Counted from the stretch's first letter, positions 14,008 to 22,625 are shown. The stretch is 35,692 nucleotides of DNA from an uncultured Alphaproteobacteria bacterium (GCA_937872985.1 CALMUW010000057.1:1-35692), one strand, 5' to 3'. A program made the numbers and translations. The notes: a model not told the origin generated them from the sequence alone.

Positions 14008-17000
14008 TCAAATGCCGATTTCGTTGATCTTGACCTTGCGGGCATTCCGGGCTGCCATGCCACCAATGTTGGCAAAGTCCCATCTGAATGGGTCATCTGC
14101 ATCATCGTGCCGCTTCTGCAGGTCGCCGCCTTCGTTGTGGCCAGCCAAGTAGACAAGGTTGTTGGACGGAGCCAGCCGCACAACTCTTTTCACCCTGCGT
14201 ACACCGTCCCTGTCATCGATTTCCACCAGATCGCCCTTGTGCAAGCGCATGACCAGCTTACCGCCGATCTTGTCGCGTTCCCATTGCGGGCGCCAACCCT
14301 TGCGGTTCACTTCGAAATAGGTGGCGGCGAAGCCCTTCCACTCAAAAGACCCGTTACCGTCACGCACCGAGACGATGTCCATGCACCAGTTCTGACCCGG
14401 TACCAGCGCTTTGTAGGGTTTGTCAGTTTCTCGGTTTATAATTTCTACGCAGGAAGCTTCTGGCTTGAGCAGACGGACATGACGGACAGGGTTACGCGGC
14501 CGACCAGTGCGCACTTCTTCCGCTTCGGCTTGTGTGGTGGCCCAGGCGATGAGAGCGGCGCTGAGGGCCTTGGCATCAGGTTTCTTGCCAGCGTCGGCCA
14601 AGCCATCTCGGACACTTTGCAATTCCCTGCGGAGTTGCGGATCGCGCACCCTCTCTATTTCCTTGTCGGTGAGCCCTCCAAGCGTCTTGCGATAAACGAG
14701 ATTGCCTATTGCGCGCTCTTTCTTGCTGCTCACAATGCCATAAGCTGTCTCCTCGTGCAGTTCACCGTCCTTGGAATGGTCGGGCTTGTGAGACACCACC
14801 ATTGTGCGCAGCAATTCGCGCAAAGGATCTCGATAGTTATCAAACGGTTCAGGCAGGTCAGCCAGTACGCGGTCAGAATCGAGGCCTTCGGCCGAAGCCG
14901 AACTCCTTGCGACTGCCGCCAGCAGGCTGCGCGAGATGCAACCGATGGTGAAGGCGTCAATGGCATGGTGGCGGTGATCGTCTCGGTTTTTGCGGTTGCC
15001 ACCATCAAGAATTGAGTTAAGCCCCCATTTGCCGCGCAACATAGCGGTGAGGCTTCCAGTGACAACCCACACCTGCGGGCTGACAGTTTCAAGATAGGCC
15101 TTGGCGACGCGGGAAAGATGACGGGTCTCGTTTAGCTGCCGATCGAGGAAGTCGCGGCTCTCGGTCTTGAATTTGTCCATCGCGTCAGGAGCGAAACGCC
15201 AGCTTTTGTTGCGGGGCAGTTTCGCGGCATTGGCTTCTATAGCACCCCAGATTGGCCTCGAACCGAAATGCTCAAAAGGAGTTCTGTCCCTTTTTCCCTG
15301 ATTACATGTGCGGTGGCAGACAATCTTGTTGGCGGCGCTATCATCTAGCGTGCGAGAAAATGGCAAGATGTGATCCACCTCGATCTCATTGGTGTCGGAG
15401 AGCAGGTTGGAAATGGAGATCTGTTCGCCACAATAAGGGCAGAAAGTATTCAACGCATCGCGCTGTTCATGCCACAGTCGCATTCGCATCATGTTAACAG
15501 GAGTTTCCGGGACATTATTTTCTGCAAGCAACTTTCTAAATCCGTCATTTATGGACCGGTTTTTCAAATTGGTCTTCTGCTCTTCATCCTTTTGCTTTTT
15601 TGATTGTTTCAGGTCGCGTGCAAGTTCAATTACCACTTCATCGGGCCTACCATATTTGGCAATCAGCTTGTTTGTGAGCTTGCGCAGCTGGTTGAGGCCG
15701 ACATGGACGGTCGGGTTGGCGAATTTGCCAAAGCACTTCTCATCTCCATCAGCAGGGTTGCCGGTGCCGAAGGATACATGGCGCTCAAGCACGCGGGCAT
15801 AGTAGGGCAGGCTAGAAAGCTTCTGTTGGGGTGAGAAATCCGAATGGTGATAGCCCGCGGCCTCCGCCGCTTGGGCATACGTAAATTCGTGGTGCGCTAT
15901 CAATTGTTCAAGGATTGCGGCATTGGCGGTTTTTCCCAGCCTGCCGTGACCGTCCGGCAAGTTAACGCTGGCGATATGAGCAGCCACTTCCGCTGAAACA
16001 CCACATTCCATTTGCAACCATGAGATGATTTCGCCGGGGTCTTCCACGTCGAGCAAATGCCGCACGATGTCGTCTTGGCGCTTAAGGGGGTAAGCATGCC
16101 ATCCCTTGCCAAACAGTTCTCTGCCCTTCTTGCCCCGCAGGATTGCCGCAGTGGCGCAGCCTTTTAACTCGTCGCGCACGTCTTCGAGGCTGAATCGCGT
16201 GCCTGCCGGCAGTTTCAGCTGCTTCTTGATCTGTACCCAAGTCAGCTTGTTACCCATGAGCAAGGCCGAAACGAGAGCGTTGCGCTCGGCTTGCTCTAGC
16301 GGTGTAGTGATCCGGTAACCCTCACCATATCGAAGTTCGTTCACCTCCTGATAGATACGGCGGGCTTCCACGCTTGGCAGGGCAGCAGGCAGACGCTCCT
16401 CCGAGGGATTAAAGGTGCACCGTCCAGCCTTCACAGCTTTCAAAGGACGCTGGAAAAAAATGGCGTTGCTAATGGCAGTTTTGGCTTCATCGGTAAGCAA
16501 TGAGGGGTGGTGCATTTTCTGGGCTGCCCAAAGAGCAGCGAATTCATCCTTCACAAGCTGGCGGGTTGGAAAGAACTCATGCTCCGCCTTGAGGCCAGTT
16601 CCGGTAATGCGGAACCGTGCGTTGTCACCAGTCTGAAGTCGCCGATATTGAAACTCTCCTAAGGTGCGCGAACCATCCCGTTCGAGGGCCTCGCAAAGCC
16701 GTTTCTGCGCCTGCTTCAGAACACCGTCGTCCTTGTCGGACTTGTCGGTCTTGCGATTGGATTGAAAACCGCGTCGCTGGTTTAGGTGAAAGATGATGCG
16801 GCCCAAGTGGAAAGGTTCAATGGCGTTGTCCAGTGCTTTGACACGTAGGGAATACGGTTCAAGCAATTCAAGACGTTTGCGTTCACCTTCAGCCTTGGGC
16901 ATCAGACCGTATGAGATCAAGAGTTTGATGAGCTTGCGTTGACGTTGCAGGAAGCGGTCACGGCGTTTGCGGGCGGCGCGAGGCTCGCGCCGCATCATTG

Positions 17001-17187
17001 CTAAAGAAGTTCCGTCTTTGGGGTTTCGCCCGTCGGAATAGACGCGTGCTCCGACGGCCAACGTTTTTACAATGTTAGTCGCTTCACCTTGACGAGCATT
17101 CGCGCTTTTGTCAGTCCGGGTGCCCTTCAGAACGGCCCACCCCAGTGAATTTGTCCCCATATCAAATGAAAATCGAATGACATCCAT
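14008..17187 (-). CDS. cas9: Type II-C CRISPR effector nuclease Cas9
   Basis: 1059 residues from the ATG at 17187 (MDVIRFSFDMGTNSLGW); a TTG three codons earlier lies too close to the AGGGG ribosome site. Cas9 cuts DNA matched by a crRNA-tracrRNA pair. RuvC-I Asp9 in FDMGTNSLGWAV; Arg-rich bridge helix 64-90 (RREPRAARKRRDRFLQRQRK); RuvC-II Glu521 in VVIELARDLK; HNH at 583-640 with EVDHILPFSRTLDDSAANK (Asp605, His606, Asn620); RuvC-III HHAIDAF (His741, Asp744). All catalytic residues are intact. The HNH domain has CPYC (583, 586) and CHRTC (624, 628), a likely zinc site. The C-terminal 200 residues should form the wedge and PAM-reading domains. First gene of cas9-cas1-cas2. Confidence 0.97.
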   Translation of the reverse strand: MDVIRFSFDMGTNSLGWAVLKGTRTDKSANARQGEATNIVKTLAVGARVYSDGRNPKDGTSLAMMRREPRAARKRRDRFLQRQRKLIKLLISYGLMPKAEGERKRLELLEPYSLRVKALDNAIEPFHLGRIIFHLNQRRGFQSNRKTDKSDKDDGVLKQAQKRLCEALERDGSRTLGEFQYRRLQTGDNARFRITGTGLKAEHEFFPTRQLVKDEFAALWAAQKMHHPSLLTDEAKTAISNAIFFQRPLKAVKAGRCTFNPSEERLPAALPSVEARRIYQEVNELRYGEGYRITTPLEQAERNALVSALLMGNKLTWVQIKKQLKLPAGTRFSLEDVRDELKGCATAAILRGKKGRELFGKGWHAYPLKRQDDIVRHLLDVEDPGEIISWLQMECGVSAEVAAHIASVNLPDGHGRLGKTANAAILEQLIAHHEFTYAQAAEAAGYHHSDFSPQQKLSSLPYYARVLERHVSFGTGNPADGDEKCFGKFANPTVHVGLNQLRKLTNKLIAKYGRPDEVVIELARDLKQSKKQKDEEQKTNLKNRSINDGFRKLLAENNVPETPVNMMRMRLWHEQRDALNTFCPYCGEQISISNLLSDTNEIEVDHILPFSRTLDDSAANKIVCHRTCNQGKRDRTPFEHFGSRPIWGAIEANAAKLPRNKSWRFAPDAMDKFKTESRDFLDRQLNETRHLSRVAKAYLETVSPQVWVVTGSLTAMLRGKWGLNSILDGGNRKNRDDHRHHAIDAFTIGCISRSLLAAVARSSASAEGLDSDRVLADLPEPFDNYRDPLRELLRTMVVSHKPDHSKDGELHEETAYGIVSSKKERAIGNLVYRKTLGGLTDKEIERVRDPQLRRELQSVRDGLADAGKKPDAKALSAALIAWATTQAEAEEVRTGRPRNPVRHVRLLKPEASCVEIINRETDKPYKALVPGQNWCMDIVSVRDGNGSFEWKGFAATYFEVNRKGWRPQWERDKIGGKLVMRLHKGDLVEIDDRDGVRRVKRVVRLAPSNNLVYLAGHNEGGDLQKRHDDADDPFRWDFANIGGMAARNARKVKINEIGI

Positions 17188-17233
17188 GCCATGCAACCCC
17201 TATTTGAGGGAAAACTTAATCACACAAAATAGG

Positions 17234-17261
17234 TTGTCAACTTGGAATGGGCAGCTATACT
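17234..17261 (+). promoter_or_regulatory. tracrRNA promoter
   Basis: TTGTCA (17234-17239), 16 bp, then TATACT (17256-17261) places the start at about 17268, the first base of the anti-repeat. On the minus strand TTGACA (17240-17235) overlaps the same -35 region and could serve cas9, though its -10 (near TAAGTT) is weak. Confidence 0.65.
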
Positions 17262-17267
17262 GTCCTC

Positions 17268-17352
17268 GTTAGCATTGAAAACGGTGCGGTCTCTCCGTTA
17301 ACAAGGAGACAACTCCATCAAATTGAAGGCGGGCTCCGGTCCGCCTTCTTCA
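17268..17352 (+). ncRNA. tracrRNA of the type II-C system
   Basis: Anti-repeat at 17268-17291 (GTTAGCATTGAAAACGG, then TGCGGTC) pairs with the 3' two thirds of the CRISPR repeat with one mismatch. After a 3-base bulge, CCGTTAAC (17295-17302) can pair with the repeat's first seven bases (GTTGCGG) with one bulged base and a G-U pair, the same two-part pairing seen in other II-C guides. AAGGAGACAACTCC follows, then a strong hairpin GAAGGCGG...CCGCCTTC (17325-17349) that probably ends the RNA. It is transcribed divergently from cas9. The 3' end is approximate. Confidence 0.88.
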
Positions 17353-17525
17353 ATTGAATTCTTTGCGGGCAAACAGAACACACCAGTTCTCACCTTTGTC
17401 ATTCACGGTGCGCCATCGGCTTTTCCTCTACGAAATAGTCCTGAGAGGCTGAAAGGAATGTGCGTTTTGTTGTGGTTTTGCCACTGAAATTTCATCCGAC
17501 AGCTCTTAGGGACTCCGGAATTTTT
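17353..17525. other. Spacer between tracrRNA and second relic repeat
   Basis: No gene or strong structure seen. Confidence 0.4.
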
Positions 17526-17661
17526 GGCCAACTGGTGTCATTTTACCACTTTTGCCATAGGTCGGGAGGTTGAATTGATAGTTCATCCCCGCGTTTGGGG
17601 AAACAGACCACCTGCCCTTGATCCCAGGTTTAGTTACCGTGCAGCGGATGTGGTGATGTGA
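17526..17661 (+). repeat. Second copy of I-E relic plus IS3 fragment
   Basis: The order is trailer sequence (CTTTTGCCATAGGTCGGGAG), a single degenerate I-E-type repeat (17581-17606, GTTCATCCCCGCGTTTGGGG, then AAACAG), then the same IS3 OrfB junction (CCTGCCCTTGATCCCAGG, PRFSYRAADVVM then stop). It matches 10881-11130 in the same orientation but with the three repeats reduced to one. Confidence 0.8.
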
Positions 17662-17679
17662 GCTGCTACCATCTTCGCA

Positions 17680-18810
17680 TCACCCGGCTGGAGTATTTCC
17701 GGTCTGTGGTGGACTTGCCCCCAGTTGGCTCACCGCAGAGGGGCTCGCCAGGACCACAGCGGTAGTTGGCGCCACACGATGCAAGGACTCCGGACGGAGG
17801 TTGGTATAGCGGCGTAACATCTTCCAGTCCTTGTGGCCGGTGACAAGTGCGACCTTCTCAATTGTCAGACCCGCCTCGAATAGTCGGCTCGTTCCTTCAT
17901 GCCGCAGATCGTGAAAATGCAGGTCAACAATTTTCAGTTCCGCGCAAGCACGATGGAAGGCAGTTCCAACAGACCTATGGGAATGGGGAAAAACCCTTCC
18001 CCTTCCATGAGTGACAATCTGTTGCTCAAGGATGATCTGCCAGGCATCATATCCTGTGAGACCGAGAAGGGGCACACGTTGGTCGTTGCCGTCCTTCTTG
18101 CGGGGGTCTTTGCGGTTTCTGACAGTCACCAGGCGATTCCGAAAATCGACATCGTCCCACGTGATCTTGCAGATCTCCTCCAAGCGCATCGCTGTCGCCA
18201 CAGCGAAGCGGATGATGCGGTCCAATGGGATAAGCTGGCGCGGCTTATTGATAAAATACTCCACCAGCACATCCAATTCCTCCTGGGTAGGCCGGCGGTC
18301 GCGTTCATTCGATCTGCCAATGAGCCCAAGACGCGTTAGTGCCTTGCGGGCAAGCCTGACATCTTCGGGTGTCGCTTCGATGCCGTGGACCGCAGCCGCA
18401 TGGGTGAGGAGAGTTCCAAGGAACGAGAAGTCGATGGCGAGCGTAGCGGGTCCCGCGCCCGCCTTTGCGCGTGCCTTGCCATAGTCGATAAGCGCTATGC
18501 GGTTCAGGTCTCGTAGCCGGGTGGTCCCAAGGGAAGTTTTGAGGGCGGCCAAGACAGCTGCCTTTGACCTTCGAATGGGCTTGCCCACCTCAAGCATGTC
18601 ATTGATGTGCAGATCGATGATATCACCCACCGTCCGAATCTTGGCGGGGGAGACGGCTTTGGGGGCGATGCCCAGGTCAATATTGCGCTCCGCCTCCAGC
18701 GCCCATACGTCGGCATCGGCCCTTCGCCTGAAGGTGTTACTGGCGTAAGAACCCTTCCGGCGAACCTGGACCCGCCAATTGCCTGACGGGAGTTTTGTTA
18801 TCACTGCCAT
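17680..18810 (-). CDS. Tyrosine integrase of a dusA-targeting genomic island
   Basis: 376 residues. The ATG at 18810 has GGAG nine bases upstream and gives MAVITKLPSGNWRVQVRRKG, a normal start of the AP2-like arm-binding domain; the open frame extends upstream without support. Core-binding helices follow (about 60-160), then the catalytic domain: AMRLEEICKITWDD (first Arg), HDLRHEG (His-x-x-Arg), TGHKDWKMLRRYTNL (second His and the Tyr nucleophile). All are intact. The gene starts about 150 bp from dusA and is transcribed away from it, the usual layout for islands that integrate into the 5' end of dusA. The C-terminal 40 residues are low-complexity. Confidence 0.9.
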   Translation of the reverse strand: MAVITKLPSGNWRVQVRRKGSYASNTFRRRADADVWALEAERNIDLGIAPKAVSPAKIRTVGDIIDLHINDMLEVGKPIRRSKAAVLAALKTSLGTTRLRDLNRIALIDYGKARAKAGAGPATLAIDFSFLGTLLTHAAAVHGIEATPEDVRLARKALTRLGLIGRSNERDRRPTQEELDVLVEYFINKPRQLIPLDRIIRFAVATAMRLEEICKITWDDVDFRNRLVTVRNRKDPRKKDGNDQRVPLLGLTGYDAWQIILEQQIVTHGRGRVFPHSHRSVGTAFHRACAELKIVDLHFHDLRHEGTSRLFEAGLTIEKVALVTGHKDWKMLRRYTNLRPESLHRVAPTTAVVLASPSAVSQLGASPPQTGNTPAG

Positions 18811-18955
18811 CCGTGTGCACTCCGATGCGAAATCCCCCGCACCGTGTGCGATTTGTGTGCAGGGAAGCGAAGAAATGGGTAGAAACGTGTGCAAATCCGA
18901 CGAAAAACAGCGCACACGTTTCGTGTTTGTTCCATTGATTGATACAGGTATTTGA

Positions 18956-19954
18956 TTGAAAAATAAAGGAAAAAGTTTTTCCGTGGCCCCCATGATGGAC
19001 TGGACCGACCGGCATTGCCGGATGTTCCATCGGGTGCTGACCAGGCACGCGCTGCTCTATACCGAGATGGTGACCGCCGCCGCCATCCGCCATGGCGACC
19101 GCCAGCGCCTTCTCGGCTTTTCGCCCGCTGAACAGCCAGTCGCCCTGCAACTGGGCGGCAGCGATCCCGCCCTTCTGGCCGAAGCCGCCAGGGTGGGTGA
19201 GGACTGGGGCTATGGCGAGATCAATCTCAATGTCGGCTGCCCCTCGGACCGGGTGCAGGACGGCCGCTTCGGCGCCTGCCTCATGGCCGAGCCGGACATG
19301 GTGGCGGAATGCTTTGCCGCCATGCGCGCCGCCGTGAAAATTCCCGTGACGGTAAAATGCCGCATCGGCATCGACGATCAGGACGAGGACGAAGACCTCT
19401 CCCGCTTCGTGGCCGCCGTGGCCGGCGCGGGTTGCGACACCTTCATTGTCCACGCGAGAAAAGCCTGGCTTCAGGGCCTCAGCCCCAAGGAAAACCGCGA
19501 GGTGCCGCCGCTGAACTATGCCCGCGTGCACCGCCTGAAACAGGCCATGCCGCAGCTTGCCATCATCCTCAACGGCGGCCTCGCCTCGCTCGATCAGGCG
19601 GAAGCCGAAGGGGCTGGTCTCGATGGCGTCATGCTGGGCCGCGCCGCCTATCATGACCCCTGGCTGCTGGCCGATGTTGACCGCCGCGTCTTCGGTGCGG
19701 CAAACCCGGTGGCTGATCGGGTGGCGGCAGTCCAAGCCTTCCTGCCCTACGTCGAGGACCAACTGGGGCAGGGCGTCTGGCTCTCCCGCATCACCCGCCA
19801 CATGCTGGGCCTGTTCCATGGCCAGCGCGGCGGCCGCCTGTGGCGGCAGGTCCTCTCCACCGAGACCTGCCGCGCCGGAGCGGGGGTGGACGTGATCCAT
19901 CAGGCCCTGGCCGCCGTGGCGGCAGCCTCCTCCAGACGTGCACCTGACGCATAG
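18956..19954 (+). CDS. dusA: tRNA-dihydrouridine synthase A
   Basis: 332 residues. DusA reduces uridines 20/20a in the tRNA D-loop with FMN and NADPH. VAPMMDWTDRHCR, LQLGGSDPALLAEAA, INLNVGCPSDRVQDGRFGAC (catalytic Cys in NVGCPSDRVQ), FIVHARKAWLQGLSPKENR and GVMLGRAAYHDP are signature segments. The usual N-terminal residues are replaced: the frame begins with TTG at 18956 (MKNKGKSFSVAPMMDW), in AT-rich island-derived DNA; GTG at 18983 or ATG at 18992 are other possible starts. The gene is otherwise full length. Island insertion has probably given it a new promoter and start codon. Confidence 0.95.
   Translation: MKNKGKSFSVAPMMDWTDRHCRMFHRVLTRHALLYTEMVTAAAIRHGDRQRLLGFSPAEQPVALQLGGSDPALLAEAARVGEDWGYGEINLNVGCPSDRVQDGRFGACLMAEPDMVAECFAAMRAAVKIPVTVKCRIGIDDQDEDEDLSRFVAAVAGAGCDTFIVHARKAWLQGLSPKENREVPPLNYARVHRLKQAMPQLAIILNGGLASLDQAEAEGAGLDGVMLGRAAYHDPWLLADVDRRVFGAANPVADRVAAVQAFLPYVEDQLGQGVWLSRITRHMLGLFHGQRGGRLWRQVLSTETCRAGAGVDVIHQALAAVAAASSRRAPDA
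18975..19018. other. Probable island attachment site within the 5' end of dusA
   Basis: Base composition changes sharply here from AT-rich to GC-rich coding sequence. dusA-specific islands recombine in the conserved codons for APMMDWTDRHCR (18986-19021 in this gene). The partner site at the island's other end is not in the window, so the core cannot be defined. Confidence 0.5.
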
Positions 19955-20045
19955 CGGGGTGGAAATGCCCGCCGCCTCCTGTTACAACGTGCCGGGGGCA
20001 CTGCTGACGTGATGCGGAACAACCGCGATTGACGAGGAGGGGGCC

Positions 20046-21140
20046 ATGACGCCGCGTAACCTTGTGCTTGCTGCTGGCTGTCTTCTGGCCTGGACCCTTC
20101 CGGCCCAGGCCCAGGTGAACAACCCCGACTACGGCTGTTCCTATCTCGCAGAGGTCTCCTTCGACGCCGACAGCAACCACATCACGGCCTGCGCCGCCTC
20201 GGCGCGCATCGGCCAGTCCATGCACGCCGTGAACGATGCCGTGGCGCTGGCCCTGCGCCGCCGCTTTGCGCCCGACCAGATTGCGCCCGCCGGACTGACG
20301 CTCGACCCGGCCGAGGCCCTGGCGCGCCTCGCCCCCTCCGCCATCACCATCGTGCCCACGGCGGACCTGCCCTCTGCCGTTGCGTCCGCGCCCCGCTGGA
20401 ATGTCTGGCTTGATGGCCGCTACAGTTGGGTGGACGGCGATGCCGATCTCTCCGATCTTGAAGGACCGCTGGCCAATTTCACCCTGGGCGCGGATTACAA
20501 GGTTTCGGATTCGGTCATTCTCGGCATCATGGCCCTGCGCGAAACCTCCCGTCAGGAAGCGCCGGGTTTCCCCTGGTCACGGGTGGAAACCGACGGCTGG
20601 GGCGGTGGCGTCTATGGTGCCTGGTCGATCAACCAGACCTGGATGCTTTCCGGCAATGCCGCGTGGATGGACCTCGACAGCCAGTTCGGCGGCAACGACT
20701 ATGACAACACGCGGGTGCAGACGGCGGCGGCGCTGACCGGCAATTTCTATTCCGGCACCTGGCGCTTCACGCCATCGCTGAACTTCGCCTGGTCGCGCGA
20801 AAAGCAGGAGGAAACGACCGGCGGCTGGCCGGACCAGACCTTTTATACCGCCGCTCTCTCGCCCGCCCTCCAGATCGGCAATACCGTGGCCATCTCGGAC
20901 AAGGTTACGGTGGAGCCCTGGGCCGGCGCGCAACTGGACTGGAACTTCCTCGACAAGACCAGGGAGGAGGGGAGCGGAACACTGCGCAGCGATGCGGATA
21001 CCGATCTCCGGCTTCAGGCCGGACTGAACTTCAGCTTCGCCGGGCGGGCGCAGCTCGCGCTCATGGGCGAAGTCTCCGGTCTCATCATGGACGACAGCGA
21101 CACCTACATGGGCGGTGCCCAGTTCGCCTTTCAGTTCTAG
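20046..21140 (+). CDS. Outer-membrane autotransporter-like beta-barrel protein
   Basis: 364 residues, with GAGGAGGGGGCC as ribosome site. A clear signal peptide (MTPRNLVLAAGCLLAWTLPA, cleaved after AQA) leads to a 100-residue N-terminal region with three Cys, then from about 118 to the end a set of alternating-residue strands (WNVWLDGRYSWVDGDAD, FTLGADYKVSDSVILGI, GGGVYGAWSINQTWMLSGNA, LQAGLNFSFAG) ending in Phe (AFQF), as outer-membrane barrels do. This resembles the autotransporter barrel domain without a long passenger. Role unknown; it may anchor or display the short N-terminal region. Confidence 0.75.
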   Translation: MTPRNLVLAAGCLLAWTLPAQAQVNNPDYGCSYLAEVSFDADSNHITACAASARIGQSMHAVNDAVALALRRRFAPDQIAPAGLTLDPAEALARLAPSAITIVPTADLPSAVASAPRWNVWLDGRYSWVDGDADLSDLEGPLANFTLGADYKVSDSVILGIMALRETSRQEAPGFPWSRVETDGWGGGVYGAWSINQTWMLSGNAAWMDLDSQFGGNDYDNTRVQTAAALTGNFYSGTWRFTPSLNFAWSREKQEETTGGWPDQTFYTAALSPALQIGNTVAISDKVTVEPWAGAQLDWNFLDKTREEGSGTLRSDADTDLRLQAGLNFSFAGRAQLALMGEVSGLIMDDSDTYMGGAQFAFQF

Positions 21141-21149
21141 AGCGTTTTT

Positions 21150-21175
21150 GGCTTTGATGGCTCAAAGCCACCGCT
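21150..21175. promoter_or_regulatory. Short hairpin after the barrel gene
   Basis: TGGCTTT, GATGGCTC, AAAGCCA is an inverted repeat right after the stop codon. Its TAGAGC-like context resembles the repetitive intergenic palindromes of alphaproteobacteria; no T-run is present. Confidence 0.4.
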
Positions 21176-21236
21176 CAAAAGTATCGCGGGAGAGCAACTG
21201 ATCTGACTTGTGTTAAGTCCATCAACAGTCAGGCTG

Positions 21237-21716
21237 CTAGTTCTTGAGAACCAGCACGCCGTCCTGCACCTTGAAGCTCTGCAAGCGGCCGAGATAGCTC
21301 ATGCCGAGCAGTGAACCGGTGAGGGCGCCCTCGGGCATGACCAGCGCCTGCACGTCATAGACCTTCACCTGATCGATATTGACCTTGGTGAGGGTGACGC
21401 GCGCCGCCTTGGCGATGCCATTGGCGGTCGACACCGGCACGTCATAGGTGAGGTCGTCGGGCTTGAGGCCGATGGCGCTGGCGTCCTCATGGCTCAGCGC
21501 CACGGCGGTGGCACCCGTGTCCACCATCACGCGCACATCGCGGCCGTTGATTTCCGCCATGACCACGAAATGCCCGTTGCTGCCGGACTTGAGTTCGGTC
21601 ATGGCCATGAGCTGATAGGCGGGCGCCGCCACCAGAGGCGTGAGGCCCGGCAGGCCCGCGCTCATGGTGAGCAGGAAGGCAAGACCAACCGAAGGCAGGG
21701 GACCGGACCGGCGCAT
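21237..21716 (-). CDS. Clan AA retroviral-like aspartic protease (TIGR02281 type)
   Basis: 159 residues. The ATG at 21716 has GGAG six bases upstream and begins a hydrophobic segment (SVGLAFLLTMSAGLPGL) that should be a signal peptide or membrane anchor, so the protease domain faces the periplasm. The domain has the single catalytic motif VMVDTGATAVALS and the later GSLLGMSYLGRLQSFKVQDG with the conserved hydrophobic-Gly flap region. Proteins of this type act as homodimers, one Asp per subunit. The substrate is unknown. Convergent with the barrel gene. Confidence 0.85.
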   Translation of the reverse strand: MRRSGPLPSVGLAFLLTMSAGLPGLTPLVAAPAYQLMAMTELKSGSNGHFVVMAEINGRDVRVMVDTGATAVALSHEDASAIGLKPDDLTYDVPVSTANGIAKAARVTLTKVNIDQVKVYDVQALVMPEGALTGSLLGMSYLGRLQSFKVQDGVLVLKN

Positions 21717-21809
21717 GGCATCTCCGAGGAACGCAACAGACGATGCCGCCATTCTAGGCGCGGGCCGGGTGAGAGAAGGTTGACGAAACCTTGTGATTTA
21801 TCGGCAGGG

Positions 21810-22625
21810 TTAACCAATGCTTGCCACGAAGGCGGTGAGCATGGCGACTTCGCTGAGCACCTGGGCCGCCCCCGCCACATTGTCGTTCTGGCCGCCGATC
21901 AGCCGCATGGAGAGCGCGCGCAAGCCCGCCGTGGTGGCCAGCGCCGCGACCAGCGCCAGCATCCCGGCTTCCGGTGCGATCATGATGGCACCGGCCGCCG
22001 TCACCATGGCACCGCCGGTGAACAGGGCGAACAGCGTCACGGCCCGCCCCGGCCTGCCGTGGTCCAGCATGGTGCTTTCCAGGCGCGCCGGACGCGTGGC
22101 CCACAGCAGGTCCACCATCAAGGCTCGCGAAAAGGCGGCCGCCCCGGCCAGCAGCACGATGACGGCGAGGGGGCGCAGCGCCAGCAGGTTTTCCAGAATC
22201 ACCACCCGCGCCATGAGGCTCAGGGCCAGGGCCGATGTGCCATAGGTGCCCAACCGGCTGTCGGCCATGATGTCCAGGCGTTGTTCGCGCGTCTCGCCGC
22301 CGCCAAAACCATCGGCCATGTCGGCCAGCCCGTCCTCGTGCCGGGCTCCGGTGAGGAACATGCCGCCCGCGACGGCCACGATGGCCGCCAGCGCCGGGGG
22401 CAGATTGAGCAGCGCCGCCGCAATCAGCATGGCGCCGATGAGCGCCCCCACCACCGCTCCGGCCACGGGAAAAAACCGCATGGCCTGGGCCAGCGGCGGC
22501 GGATCGAGAGTGCGCAGGAAGGGAATGGGCAAACGGGTGTGGAAGCGCAGCGCGAGCAGCAACTCGGCCACCGGCCGGAAGCCCGATTGGCCGTCGTCCC
22601 CCGTCCTGTCGTCATTGCCAAACAT
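21810..22625 (-). CDS. cobS: Adenosylcobinamide-GDP ribazoletransferase
   Basis: 271 residues from ATG 22625 (GGGGA six bases upstream; ATG 22631 is also possible). CobS joins adenosylcobinamide-GDP and alpha-ribazole(-phosphate) in the last steps of B12 assembly and is an inner-membrane protein. LALRFHTRLPIP near the start, then FLTGARHEDGLADMADGFGG with the metal-binding Asp-rich motif, DSRLGTYG, and six or so hydrophobic helices are diagnostic. Divergent from cobT with 107 bp between the chosen starts, so the two lower-ligand genes share a control region. Confidence 0.93.
   Translation of the reverse strand: MFGNDDRTGDDGQSGFRPVAELLLALRFHTRLPIPFLRTLDPPPLAQAMRFFPVAGAVVGALIGAMLIAAALLNLPPALAAIVAVAGGMFLTGARHEDGLADMADGFGGGETREQRLDIMADSRLGTYGTSALALSLMARVVILENLLALRPLAVIVLLAGAAAFSRALMVDLLWATRPARLESTMLDHGRPGRAVTLFALFTGGAMVTAAGAIMIAPEAGMLALVAALATTAGLRALSMRLIGGQNDNVAGAAQVLSEVAMLTAFVASIG

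Noticed and set aside
12564..14008. A csn2 or cas4 gene that would make the system II-A or II-B
   Set aside because: Only cas2 and cas1 fit here; no further frame of suitable size or motif is present.
13984..15015. 343-residue plus-strand frame inside cas9
   Set aside because: It is antisense to a clearly conserved Cas9 sequence and has no ribosome site or family motif.
18737..19900. 387-residue minus-strand frame opposite dusA
   Set aside because: It is antisense to DusA with His/Gly/Ala-rich shadow composition.
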